Shown in pieces: positions 46,075 to 57,861 of a stretch of 64,000 nt of DNA; position 1 is the first letter of the stretch, and each line of letters begins with the position of its first letter. The notes under the pieces were generated by a model. It was not told where the DNA came from. It saw only the letters and a program-made list of their open reading frames with translations, and did not search any database. The position numbers and the translations under genes are program-made. The DNA is from Parietaria judaica (lineage: Eukaryota; Streptophyta; Magnoliopsida; Rosales; Urticaceae): the NCBI GenBank assembly GCA_954871525.1, contig OX940868.1:26903056-26967055 (forward strand), written 5' to 3'.

Positions 46075-49053
46075 GCCGGTAGAAACGAGTCAACGACACA
46101 TCAAAATATTTGTGTGAAGATCGAGTTGAAAGGAATGATTGTAGACAAACACTGGTCTAATACTGTTGTGTTAGCTGAGAAGAGATCATGGCCTCATCTC
46201 CTGGTTAGCTTTACGTGGGACAAGAGTCAGACAATGCTCAATAAAATATAAAGAAAAGCAAAAGCCCATGCAAATTGTTTAAACATTTGCATTAATATGT
46301 TGGTCAATGAGGCCAGACCTTTTGCATATGTGTGTCATGTTGCCCACATTTCTATTAAACTCAACATGTGATGACCCAATAGTAAAGATTACGTGATACA
46401 CCTTAATATTTAAGAGACATTATTATATACGATCTACATTTCAATTTTGTAATAGTTATAGCTATCGAAAAATCTTTTTAATTTTCTACGTACATATGCA
46501 TATATATATATATATATAGAAGTTTTCGTTACGGGTTTAGGCTTAATATTGGTTAGAACTATTTAATATTGGAGGATTACCATTCAACGATCCAAACCTA
46601 TCTCTCTCACCTAAATAGAGGACCGGGTGAATTTTCTAACACATGCAGTTTCATCCAAGATCCAAATTAATTTGAGAGACTAATTTCTCAACTAACTTAT
46701 TTAATATCTAATTAAATAAATGGTGGGTAAATAAAATATGAATAATTGAATTTTTTAAATCCTTATATATAATTAATACTTATAATTGATAATTAATTAT
46801 CTCTATTAAATCATAATTGATCAACTTGTGGTCTTAGTATTTCGTTGCGGAGCAACTTGTTAGTTGAAGTGTGATGAACAAACGTCCTTTTACAAAATAA
46901 AGCTGAGACGGGGAGTAAAACATATTAATTTGTGGTTCGACCTGTTAAAAAACACGAGAGGGATAAAACTACTAAAATATTAATTTTAGAATTATTATCA
47001 TCTAGGGATTAAAAACTAAAATAGTGATAATTGAAGCATTAAAAAGTCAAGTTTTTCTTCCGAATGACTTAAGGATCTTGTCCAGTGTGTATCAATTCAC
47101 CCCTAATGCACACTCACTAGCAATAGACATATGGATGATCCAGATCGAGTCAACATGTTCTAACTGTTATTAGTCATATGAATTACTTTAATTGATTTTT
47201 TTTGTTTTGAAATAAGTCACATGCCTTGATTTAAGTTTATTATTGCAGTATAAATGAATCCTACTGCACATGTTCTACGTAAATGCAATTGAAGTCTACA
47301 TAAACTATGAAAAAAAAAATCATTTGAATTATAAGTACTATAGCAGATTATATAAAAGAGTTATTTCTTTATTTCATGGAATATGAAAATTATAGTTTTC
47401 TTTGCACAAACAAGGTTGATGTCTGATATTTTGACGGGATACGACTAACATAAACAATGGAGGAAGATATATATAGGAAAATGCGATAACCCTAATTAAG
47501 CAATCATAAGATATAAATTCTCCCTAGGAGGCGTACAAACAAGTGAATTCGACCACACCCTCCTCCAGGTGTAGAGTATATTATCCTTGAGGAACAAGAG
47601 AATTCGTGTACCGTAGCCGTCAAGAATGGTTTAAGCTGTCCGTCGAGGTAATTTCTAACCAAGGAGTGTAGGGCGCGCATATGGCGTTTTCCAAGCGACA
47701 TGGTGATGAGGCAACACCGTAGAGTGTGCTTGTATATGATGTTTACGATATCGTGTAAGCTCGATGAGGGACCCATCACCTACCTCAGAATTGCAAACAA
47801 AAACCTCGACGATCCCGAAGAGTTGAATCTTGTTCAATCCAATACTGCAAGCTACAAAAGTAACAATTTGCTAAATTCCCATATATTGTTATTTTAGGTC
47901 ATTTTTAGAAAATTCTTCATCAGAGCATAGGATGAGGTCAGAGCTGATATTTGGGCCAGGCTAACAAGGCCTAGGCCCAGGGCCACCAATTTGTGGAAAA
48001 ATTATCCACTACTTAAAGGGCCTCAAAATCATTGTTTTAGGGCCCAAATAAAATTAAATTTTAAACATAATTGCTCTACTTTCTATCAAGAGGAGAGAAA
48101 AGCGCCAATGGCACGCGAAGCACATGCAAATTATCTTCGGATAAGAAATGAAAAATGAAGATTAGTTATAATTGTTATTTTCTATTGTTTTGTTTAAAAC
48201 AATCGTATGTTTGAAAATGTGGAAATCAGATTCAATGTTTGAGTAATGGAAAGCTAAGTTGACATGGGCCCATTTGCGGACGTTCAAGGAGGCGTCGGGA
48301 AGGCACCCAGCCAGGCAGGCTCGAAAGACGTGTTCTGGGAAGCGCGCCAAGCAAGCTCAAAGGAGACACTTCGAGAAGAAGAGGCGGTCCGATAGAAGAA
48401 CCTGTAAGCGTCCGAGACAAGCGCACGGAAGGAAGTCCGGAGGATTGTCCCTGCGACCGTCCCAACTTAGACCCGCCGTATCTTTTGACTCGAGTTTCCA
48501 ATTTGCGCATACTTCATATCGATTCGAAGCTTGAGAAAATGGCTGCAAGGTGACAGGAGAAGTTTCGCACGGAACTGGAGTATAGGGGCTGAAAATGCTA
48601 ACATTGCCTTGTCTTTTGTCGTTTTTATAGTACGTCGTTTTTAGTTGTTGTTTATGTTTATTCTGTTGTCATTTTGTTATAAGCTAATGTCATTTTTGGT
48701 TTATAATTTCTTACCATCATGTAGTGTTGTTCTGTAACAGTAGTTGATGAATGAAAAAAAAAAAACTTCGAATTTCTCCCTAAACCTGAGAGGCACGCGA
48801 CCGGACTCCATGCTTCATGCCCGAAAACCATTAATTTTGAGCAATCAACGTGCCCCGAGTCTAGTACTCGGGCACAAACCATTAGAGTTTTTCGATAGAT
48901 ATTTTTAGGTGAATGAACTATCGATAGATATTTAAGGGGAAAATAGTTGAGGACTATTGAATTAAACTATCGTTTCTTGATTGTGTTCTTAGGTGTCAAC
49001 TTAGTTGGAATTCCAGACCATATTCGAGATTCCGAGCCTCGTCTTTTTCTTAA
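46075..49053. other. spacer; possible decayed LTR sequence around 48250-48900
   Basis: 46075-47480 is AT-rich without features. 47480-47900 has an unrecognised, less AT-rich stretch with short frames on both strands. 48250-48560 is GC-richer, followed by a TTTTTATAGTAC stretch and gaccggactccatgc-type sequence, which together look like a decayed LTR, but ends and target duplication cannot be defined. No gene is supported. Confidence 0.4.
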
Positions 49054-50033
49054 GGGTAAACTGCGGCTAATGTACCCAATGTTTGATTTTCTGCGGATCA
49101 TATACCCAATGTTTATTTTTGGCGGCTAATGTACCCAATGTTTGATCCGTTAGATATTTTTGGGTTTTCCGTCAGTTGACCGTTAGAGAGTTATCCTCCA
49201 CTATATGTACACTTTTCGTATTTTTGACATAACTCACTCATTTTTTGTCCAAATTTTATGCACGACTTATGGTTGAAAAGATAAGAGATAGATCTACAAC
49301 TTTGATGTTTTAAGTTTTGTAAAATAAGTTGTAAAAAAAGACGAAATTTCAAATATAACGTAAAATTGGACATTAGTTTAATGCAAAATATTTGTTTCGA
49401 GCAAATTTTAATATACTTAATGACTTTTTATGATGAAATTTAAAAGAAAAAAGTTGTAGATAAATGTTTTATCTTTCCAACGGGTGTTTATTTATAAATT
49501 TTTGACAAAAAATGAGTGAGTTATGCCAAAATTATAAAAGATGTGATGTGAAATAATATTTCATATTTTTGGCATAACTCACTCGTTTTTTATCCAAAAT
49601 TTATAAATAAACACCCGTTGGAAAGATAAAACATTTATATACAACTTTTTGCTTTTACGTTTCATCATAAAAAGTCATTAAGTATATTAAAATTTGCTCG
49701 AAACAAATATTTTACGTTAAACTAATGTCCAGTTTTACGTTGTACTTGAAATTTCGTATTTTTTTAAAACTGATTTTACAAAACTTAAAACATTAAAGTT
49801 ATAGATCTATCTCTTATCTTTCCAACCATAGGTCGTACATAAAATTTGGACAAAAAATGAGTGAGTTATGTCAAAAATACGAAAAGTGTACATATAACTC
49901 TCTAACGGTCAACTGACGGAAAACCCAAAAAATCTAACGGATCAAACATTGAGTACATTAGCCGTCGAAAATAAACATTGAGTACATAATCCGCAGAAAA
50001 TCAAACATTAGGTACATTAGCCGCAGTTTACCC
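49054..50033. mobile_element. Mutator-like foldback element with exact 9-bp target duplication
   Basis: Starts GGGTAAACTGCGGCTAATGT and ends with the complement, CGCAGTTTACCC. The two halves are inverted copies of each other for almost their whole length (arms about 480 bp, centre near 49545), so the element is one long palindrome. The same 9 bp, ttttcttaa, flank it (49045-49053 and 50034-50042), the duplication length of Mutator-like elements. No transposase is encoded. The right edge lies only 84 bp before the start codon of the PPDK regulatory protein gene. Confidence 0.92.
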
Positions 50034-50117
50034 TTTTCTTAAAAGATAATTAGCTCCTTATTGTTAATAGAAGCGCGAAATCATTAAAACCACCCAAAAG
50101 CTCAAAGGATAAATAAA

Positions 50118-52415
50118 ATGATCGCTTCTTCCAGCTTGAGCTTCCCGGCCCCACCTCCCAAACCATCGTCCATCTCGTCCGACCCCAATTCCGACCCTCC
50201 AAAACCCACCTCGGTCTCCGCCCGAGCCCCTCCCGAGTCCGACTCCGAACCTCAGGCTCGGAAGCTCAAGGGCAGCCCTCAGCTGAAGCGATGGTCCCGC
50301 GCTCGCGCCCTGCGGTACGGCCGCAACCCGGTGCAGCGGTCGGCCAACACGGCCCAGCTGGACCGCCACGTGGAGAGCTCCGAGCGAGGGGCCGGAGCTC
50401 CGTCGCTCGGCCCTGACGGCGAAGGCGACGCTGAGAGAGCGGCGTCGAAGGTGATATACATGGTGTCGGACGGCACGGGATGGACGGCGGAGCACTCCGT
50501 CAACGCCGCGTTAGGGCAGTTCGAGCACTGCTTGGTCGATCGCGTCTGTCCCGTCCAAACCCACTTGTTTTCTGGGGTACGCTCTCTTGCTTCTCTGCTT
50601 TACCAAAGATTCTAGGATAGTAGCGGCAAAAGTATTCAACTTTTTTGAAATTTGAGCGATGTAGTTCTAGGTTCTCAATCGTGTGAATTAAGTTACCCAA
50701 AGATTTAAAATTTGTGCTGCTGGGTGTCTTCGTTATTGAACGTTATATATGGTACACGACTACACGTGTAGGGCCGAGATTGGTTGGTCATCGGCGTCCT
50801 TCAACGTTGTTTCCGTTCGTCAGGGGTCACGTGAGTATGTTCGAGTTAAAGTATTTGGGTCAGCTTTATAACGTTGTTGGAACTTGGAACGGAGACCGTG
50901 TCCGACACAAATTTTGCGTATTCGGCTACTTAATTTGCACAATTTAGAGCTTGAGATTGCGCTGCACAAATTTCAAAAAATAGGCGCTTTTACCACTATT
51001 ATCGTTCCCGCTTGGTAGCATTTTTCCGTAGGAAGATTTATGCTTGAAAGATAGAATGAACAATTTAATAAAGTTATTGAGTATTTGGCTCATAGTACGA
51101 AAACTGACTGTGATTGAGATGATCAGAAGCAGATCAGTCCAACTATATGAACTATAAACTTTGTTATGAATCTGTCAGATCGATGACGTGGAGAGGCTGA
51201 TGGAGATTATTAAGAAGGCAGGCCGAGAAGGGGCTATGGTTGCCTACACGTTAGCCGATCCGGATATGGCCGAGTCAGCTCGGAAAGCGTGTCTCTTGTG
51301 GCGCATAGCGTCCACCGACATCCTTGGCCCACTGACCGAGGCTGTGGCTCTCCATTTAGGGGTGTCCCCGTCAGGTCTGCCCCGTGGAGCCCCGGGGAGG
51401 AACGTCCCACTCTCCGATGAGTACTTCAGGAGAATCGAAGCCATCGAGTTCACGATCAAGCAAGACGACGGGGCACTCCCCCAGAACTTGAGCAAAGCAG
51501 ACATTGTCCTTGCCGGCGTTTCTCGTACTGGGAAAACGCCGCTGTCGATCTATCTGGCGCAGAAAGGGTTTAAAGTGGCCAACGTGCCGATCGTGATGGG
51601 AGTTCAGCTGCCAAAGACACTCTTCAAGGTAGGGTTGGATTCAATATCTATGGTCTAAAACTATGAGTCATAGAGCATTCTCTAATGTATATCTTCTGTT
51701 TTACCATTGAAGAGACACCACCAGTTAGACACAAAAACAGTAAAATGTTAATAAATAAAGTGATGATTCTACAGGTAGATCCATAGAAGGTTTTCGGTTT
51801 GACCATTAGTCCAGTGGTGTTGCAAACCATTCGAAGAGCGAGGGCTAAGAGTCTGGGGTTTCATGAGGAAGCGAGGAGCAATTACTCTGAGATGGATCAT
51901 GTTCGAGAGGAGCTGGAATTTGCTCGTGGGGTTTTTGCGCAAAATCCCGTCTGGCCTGTGATTGGTTAGAATATTTGTTCCTCTTTTTGTTTAATAGTAA
52001 GGAGCACCTTTAGGCTTTGAATAATGTGATAGTCTTCAGGTACGGGGAAAGGGCGAATTGGAAACGTTTCCTTGTATAATTAAGCTTAAGTTATTGTCTT
52101 TCCTTTCTAATCATGCTATGGGTTTGGTTTAGTATAGAAGCGGCACTCCTAGCCTAGCATCTGCACGTTTCGATCTTTGTGTTTTGTTCTTGTTCGTTTA
52201 TCAATAATGTTCGGTACTCGTCATGTTGGTGGCTATCCTTCCAATGTGTTTGTGATATTGGTTAGTAGAAAAAAAAAATGTTCATGTATTATTTTGCTTA
52301 TCTTCTGACAGAGGTAACAGGGAAAGCAATAGAAGAAACTGCAGCCATTGTGTTACGACTCTACCAGGATCGCAAGCACAAATGCTCGATGCCGAGAATC
52401 TCCAAGCGTTATTAG
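50118..52415 (+). CDS. RP1: PPDK regulatory protein (bifunctional kinase/phosphorylase) with an in-frame TAG
   Basis: Four exons: 50118-50576, 51179-51628, 51775-51964 and 52312-52415, 400 codons if the stop is ignored; the Arabidopsis protein is about the same length. The Ser/Pro/Ala-rich N terminus fits a chloroplast transit peptide. The kinase-PPPase (DUF299) domain begins [20 protein letters not shown]; the P-loop is GVSRTGKT (residues 266-273); it ends SMPRISKRY. The enzyme inactivates pyruvate, phosphate dikinase by ADP-dependent Thr phosphorylation and reactivates it by Pi-dependent dephosphorylation. Anomaly: the fourth codon of exon 3 is TAG (51784-51786) where the family has Glu (VDPEKVFGL). 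An acceptor ending on that TAG would skip VDP-stop and resume in frame at AAG (51787). Intron 1 contains a MITE, and a foldback element lies just upstream. Either a mutant or null allele, a rescued splice form, or a sequence error. Confidence 0.88.
50616..51003. mobile_element. MITE with long inverted arms in intron 1 of RP1
   Basis: Left end GATAGTAGCGGCAAAAGTAT and right end, read inward, GATAATAGTGGTAAAAGCGC. The arms remain alignable for about 80 bp (left GAAATTTGAGCGATGTAGTT, right GAAATTTGTGCAGCGCAATC). The centre is GC-richer. No clear target duplication. Related to 45570-46074. Confidence 0.75.
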
Positions 52416-53012
52416 ACCCGATTTATACCCAAGATGCAACGTCATCTTACCAATTGTTGGAGGTATGCGGCTCTTTGACTCTCATGTCTGTATATTTTTT
52501 GGATCTATTCGTGTACAAGTGTATACTAGCGTCGTATCTGTATATTCCCAATTTCTGCTATATATCCTTCCGTTTATCTGTATCTGTTTCTATAGATAAT
52601 TCTGTGTTTGATTTTGGTTTCTTAGTACTAATGACCGGGTTTAACTCCTTGCGGCCATAGCCATTTCTATAATAAAAAGGACAAGTTTGGTTTTGGAACA
52701 AAGTTTGAACGACTCTGGTGGCATTGTAAGTTTGTAACACAAATTTAAGACTGGTAGGACGGCACTAGTGTAAGTTTGTAACACAAATTTAAGACTATGG
52801 TCGGGTGCTACTGAAAAGAAATGAAGAAGATTTGGTCTGCCACGCCGCTTAGTGTGATGTTTGTTGACGGATTAAACAATTAGAATTCGCATAGGCGTGA
52901 GATGATGGGTCAATGATTTTACCAAAGACCTCCCGATTTCGAATGGATATGATTCCATATTAGCTGTCAACATGTCAGTGATCAATTAAGATAAAACCAC
53001 AAGCCAACAAAC
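52416..53012. other. RP1 3' flank with a short direct repeat
   Basis: A 27-bp block containing gtaagtttgtaacacaaatt occurs twice (about 52727 and 52770). Nothing else is recognised here. Confidence 0.5.
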
Positions 53013-53480
53013 ACGATGGCTGCAGCGGGAGACGCGGTCTACATCAAGCTTCATCCTTCCGTCCCCGGCAGAGAACATTAGCGCAGTGTCGGAATGAGAA
53101 GCTAGTATCTCGTTTTTACGGTGCACTAGGGAAGATCAGTCATGTGGCCTTCAAGTATGAACTACCCAGTTCACCATCCATCTTGTGTTTCACCTGTCTC
53201 AATCTCAGAAGGCCTTGACAAACTTTCTACTGAACTCTGCGAAGATTTGTATCTTGTAATCGGATCAGCGGCTGACATCGGCATTTGCCGGGTCGCTTCT
53301 GAAGTCCTCATTTGACGGGAGGGATTGTAACCCGCTGATGCCAAGTGGGAGGAATTACTAGACAGTCAGCTCCAATTTTCTGATTTTCGCCTCGAGGACA
53401 AGGTGAAATTTTCGGGCGGTGGATGATGACCGACCATCAATTTCACGAGTTTGCGGATTTTCCCATGGATCAATGTCACC
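53013..53480 (+). pseudogene. degenerate Ty3/gypsy fragment, integrase C-terminal region
   Basis: Across frames the segment reads GDAVYIKLHPSVPGREH, then RSVGM, then SRFYGALGKISHVAF and YELPSS. This matches the gypsy order of a GD-VYLKLRPYRQ segment, LA-RFYGPF and Y-L-LP. It has several frameshifts and stops and no LTR beside it. An old relic with no coding potential, unrelated to the young chromovirus. Confidence 0.7.
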
Positions 53481-54934
53481 GCCCCTATCCGCACCTGAGA
53501 CCACGTTGGTTTCTCCTTTTCGGCCGAATACACACTGACATAATTTCTCCCGCTTGTTACAATTTGATTTAGGGTCGTTTTTTTTTTCTTCTTTTCGTTG
53601 GAACTCGATTATATGTTCTCGTGATTCAATCGGGACTAAGTCTTTTCATAATAAACTTGATCTTGAGATTAGTTAGTAATCTTAGTCTAATCCTGAACCT
53701 AATTTTACAGTCCTTGAAAGACAAAACAAAATTAATGATTTTGTTGTTTTGTACTAACATTTAAATTATAGTCAATTGGAATATGGGAATCGAATATCAT
53801 GCTAAAACGAGTCTATTTCGCATTCAAAATCTCATCAGCATGTAACTTTTCCTTAGAAGATTACTTTTCTAGAGTATATAAAATGAAAATACTCATCACA
53901 CTGATATTCTTTGGGTTGAATCTTCGACATCTATCGCACTATTAACAGTTATATATTGCTCCTAAAAATAAAATAATAATAATAATAATAATAATTCATA
54001 TAATGCGTCAGCTTTGATTGAAGTGTCTTGATTGAAATGCTCCTACGTATGGATTTGTCTTATATTCCAACATCATGTGATATCATAATACACAGAAATC
54101 AGGGCTAACAAAAAAAAAAAGGAAAAAAATAATGAAAGAGACAAACAACCGGAAAATGCAGTGACTGTTTATTATCATTATATATCTTTACTTTTCGGTT
54201 GGAGATTATTCCTTTCGGTATTTATTAGGCTAATATCAAATAATTATTAATGTAGAGCAGAGATGCGCAGACATACTAAATGACAGAGAATCTTACCAAC
54301 CAACCAAACATATGTATATATATGTATGTATGTATGTAAGTATGTATATATATGTATATTCTACCGTTAAAGGTAAAAAGCTTGAGAGTGCGCGCGCGTG
54401 CACATAAGAATAAATACTTTATTGCTAGGCAATCTCATGCTGGTTTGCCTTTGCCTAGCGTTTTTGGCCGTCCACTCTCTCTCTCACACACATGGAAGCC
54501 ACAATGAATTACTTGCAACAAATGAGAATGTGGAGTTTGCCTAAACAACAAGCACTATGTGGATTGTAAAAGAGCCATAAATAAAAGAAAAAAGCATTCT
54601 ACTTCCTACTTTTTGCACCGATGTTTGATTAAGCTGTGTATGTTGAGTTGAGCCACCAAATCTTTACAGGGAAAAGAGGAGACACGTCATGTGTTCCACG
54701 CTCACATTTGAACAAGATTCCTTTTCTTTGTCACTTTGCACTAACTCCTTGTCTCTCTTCACATACATATGAATGGATGTGTGTTTCTTTTGGGGTTTTG
54801 GGTAAGCTTTTGGATCCAAATCAAGATAATATGTGGGTTTCATTCATGTATACCTGCTATTTCTCTCATAAGGCAATCTATTTACAGCGCATCCCAAAGG
54901 GTAAAATAGGCATATCATATGAAGTGTTGCGTTG
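53481..54934. other. AT-rich spacer, nothing recognised
   Basis: Contains a short (ATA)n run (53972-53992) and a tatgta repeat (54310-54355). The 100-residue frame at 54636-54938 has no recognisable motif and most likely lies in the 3' flank of the gene that ends at 54935. Confidence 0.5.
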
Positions 54935-56031
54935 CTAATCAAGCCCATTTTCTTCTACACCGTACTTGCTCATTGACAGGGTTAGGTATATCAGCAAAAT
55001 TGTTCCCACGCTTGACCTGTCATTCAAAACACCACTCGCACGTGTGAGGGAAGGGAACTACAGTCACACAATTACATTTTAGTTTATTATTGAATTGACT
55101 GGAGTTGAGTTGGAAGTTGTTTTAGAGAAAAATGCAAGAGTAAATTATGAAGAAAACCAAAATATATGGCACTCGAAAACTTATACAAAAGTCTTCGAAA
55201 ATAATTGAAGTATTTAAATACGAGGATCATTTACAGGGTATTTCAAGTGTAACGATGAATCTAATTCAATTTTTTTTTATGTAAGTTTTTAAATAATTTT
55301 GAACGCGTTAGGTATCTTTTGAATGCGGGACAAATTTCGATAATTGCAAGAGTTATCCATATTTCGAACCACTTGAAATGTTACTTCGAAAAATCAGGAC
55401 ACGAAGTAACAAAAAAATATCAAGAAGTAAAGCGATGAACTCACAAGGTGGCGAATGCTAGAACGAGCTTCTTGGGATCGAAGACCCAAAGAGAAGAGCG
55501 CTTGAAGCTGCTCTTGCGGAGAAACGACTTGTCGTTCGTGGCCGTGCTGATGCTGATCATCTGATGGTGCTCACTCCCTGTATGATCACTTGTCCCCACA
55601 CTCACCGGCGTTGCCTTTCCTGGCGTGCACGACCCTGCAACCATTTCCACCAAACTATATAATATTCCGTATCCCTACATTCAACTAGAATAATCGCGGC
55701 AAAAGCACTTAAATTTTGCCAACTTAGCGACATGGTAGTAAAAAAAAGGCAAAATCATTTAAGTCAACAATATGAGACGACGTATTTTTCTATCCATTTT
55801 TATTTATTTACAAAATTTTTCTATAGTTCTATTAAATCATACTTAAGATACACATTAATGTGCGCATCCAACTATCCAGCATCTGCTTTCATTTGAATTC
55901 AACCGAAAAATTAAGCCAAAAAATGTATTATCTCACATATGTTGACTTTGACTATTTTTACTTTTTTTTTTCACTTTGAACTCATGTTGTCTCAATTTGT
56001 CAAAATTTGAAGTACTTTTGCCGCGATTATT

Positions 56032-56114
<83 letters not shown>

Positions 56115-57861
56115 CACACGTTTTATTCGCTAGAATAGTTCCAACGATGCATTGCACTTACGCTAAGAAAACAGATAAGGAAAAGATATTAAGCCACGTT
56201 TAGATGATACGCCAAATAAGTGGAATTTGGAAACCCACGCCTATTTTACCCAAACCCTAAATTCCCTAATTCATACTCTATAGTCTAGAGTTGACCCATT
56301 GTGTATTATTGGAGGTTTGTGTTCATTATTGAACATGTATAATATATATATATATATATCTGCAAGCTCATTTTAACTAGTATTTCAATTTATTAAAACT
56401 TCAACTAACAAGTGGTTACTTAAAAAAGTCAACATATAAAAAGGACATTTTTGAAGGAATAATTAATTGGTGTAATATTAAACTCGAGAGAGTCACCCAT
56501 CTCAGGTAAAGTTGGTAAATATTTGGTAGAGAGATATTTGAAAATACTACAAAAAAAAAAGTGTCACACTCCCATTTGTCTATTATGACCCCTCAAAACT
56601 CTAAGCTCAACTAGGAAAATGGACCATACACATTTTTTTTTTTGGACAACAATTGGACCATGCACTTGAGGACAAAGTCATTAATAAGACTAATTTTGGT
56701 ACTTGGCATTGGAAGGTCCAGATTTTGTTCGGTTTATTCACAACATACAAAACTTATTTGTATTTGATTTCATAGAGAGATGAGAATCAGTGAAAGGAAG
56801 TAATTTTGGTTGTCTTTGAATGAAATAAAATGTGAAAAAAATAGGAACCTCTAGGTGATGATCCAGCCATGGGAGACTCTCTCTCAAAAGCAATTTTGTT
56901 AGGGTTGGTTTGCTTCTCTGATTCCCTCTGACAGCCTTTCCAAGTCAGCGCGAGACTCTTCTGCAACGTTGACATCATGCGAAACAAAATTTCGTTAATT
57001 TCCAATCACGGAAAAAGTAAAATAAAATCACATTTTGAGTATTACTGAAGAACAACCGATGACCCTATTTTACAAGTTTACTCATGATTTTTTTTTTGTC
57101 AAGTTTACTGCAATTTTGAAACAACTGTAATTTTAATTAATAATAAAGAATAAGTATAATTTTGATACAAATATAAAATTAGAATTACGTTTTCAAAAAT
57201 CTAAAATGAAATAAAAACAAAAAATTCCAATTTTTTTTTTTTTTTTTTTAGATTTTGTGATAAACGTAACGAGTACTCCGCAACTCCGACAAGTCGGAAA
57301 AAACAGAGTAATCGACAACTGCTCCTAGGTGGCTCCAAAAATTAAGAATCTTAATTTAAATTGATTATTGGAGTTTTTGGGGAAACAATGAGAGGCAATA
57401 ATGCTTAAGATACACGTCAAATCGGTAATAGTCGCAAAAGTTTGATGAGATTATATTGCGTGTTAAACTAACAAATGATTTTATTTCTGTTTCAAGAATG
57501 TCATTATTAATTAATAGATTATTTTGAAAATAAAGAAAAATATTAAGAATATTTAAGGGATAAGCACAAACAGAAAAAGAAAAAGAAAATGACTCACTTT
57601 GAGTCTTGAGTTTGCTGTGACATCCTTATTGCCACCGCCGCCGCCGCCAGTGGAGAAGCTTTCCATGTCGATGACGAAGCTGTCGGATTTGCCGTCCGAC
57701 GAGTACTGAAAGCCGTTCACCTTGTCGGAGACGATCATCGACTGATCCTGCTGATTATACAAACAAAATGATTGAATTCCAATGGAACAGTGAAACATGA
57801 TGATTAATTAATGAGAAAAAAAAAAGTAATTAATCACCGCAAGCTTTGGATTATCCGCCAT
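54935..57861 (-). CDS. small uncharacterised plant membrane protein, 186 aa
   Basis: Five exons: 57838-57861, 57598-57750, 56849-56960, 55445-55634 and 54935-55016, joining in frame to 561 nt with stop. The protein starts MADNPKLAQDQSMIVSDKV, continues through an acidic and Ser-rich stretch (FVIDMESFSTGGGGGG) and a basic, Lys/Arg-rich middle (SFLRKSSFKRSS), and ends in one hydrophobic helix, about residues 156-178 (LVLAFATLSSVGTILLIYLT) with a short acidic tail. That suggests a tail-anchored or single-pass protein with a cytosolic N terminus. I recognise it only as a family of short plant proteins of unknown function. Exon 2 has tandem CAG acceptors (57753-57748), so Gln may be present or absent at the junction. 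The 1.2-kb intron 3 holds a MITE and a long AT microsatellite. A non-coding leader exon upstream (to about 58094) is possible. Confidence 0.8.
55689..56031. mobile_element. MITE, clearest copy of the GCGGCAAAAGTA family
   Basis: Left end AATAATCGCGGCAAAAGCAC and right end, read inward, AATAATCGCGGCAAAAGTAC. The arms remain alignable for about 45 bp. Length 343 bp, no coding sequence, in intron 3 of the membrane-protein gene. The right end directly abuts the AT microsatellite at 56034. Target duplication not clear. Confidence 0.85.
56034..56110. repeat. (AT)n microsatellite, 77 bp
   Basis: Uninterrupted TA run inside an intron. It produces spurious Ile/Tyr frames on both strands. Confidence 0.97.

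Noticed and set aside
48232..48534. Pairs of overlapping 90-residue frames on both strands
   Set aside because: Both strands open in a GC-richer, LTR-like stretch; no family motif.
54636..54938. 100-residue plus-strand frame
   Set aside because: No domain, biased composition, and it overlaps the 3' end of the minus-strand membrane-protein gene.
55933..56203. Frames with long Ile-Tyr runs on both strands
   Set aside because: Translation of the AT microsatellite; the same applies at 59730-59967.
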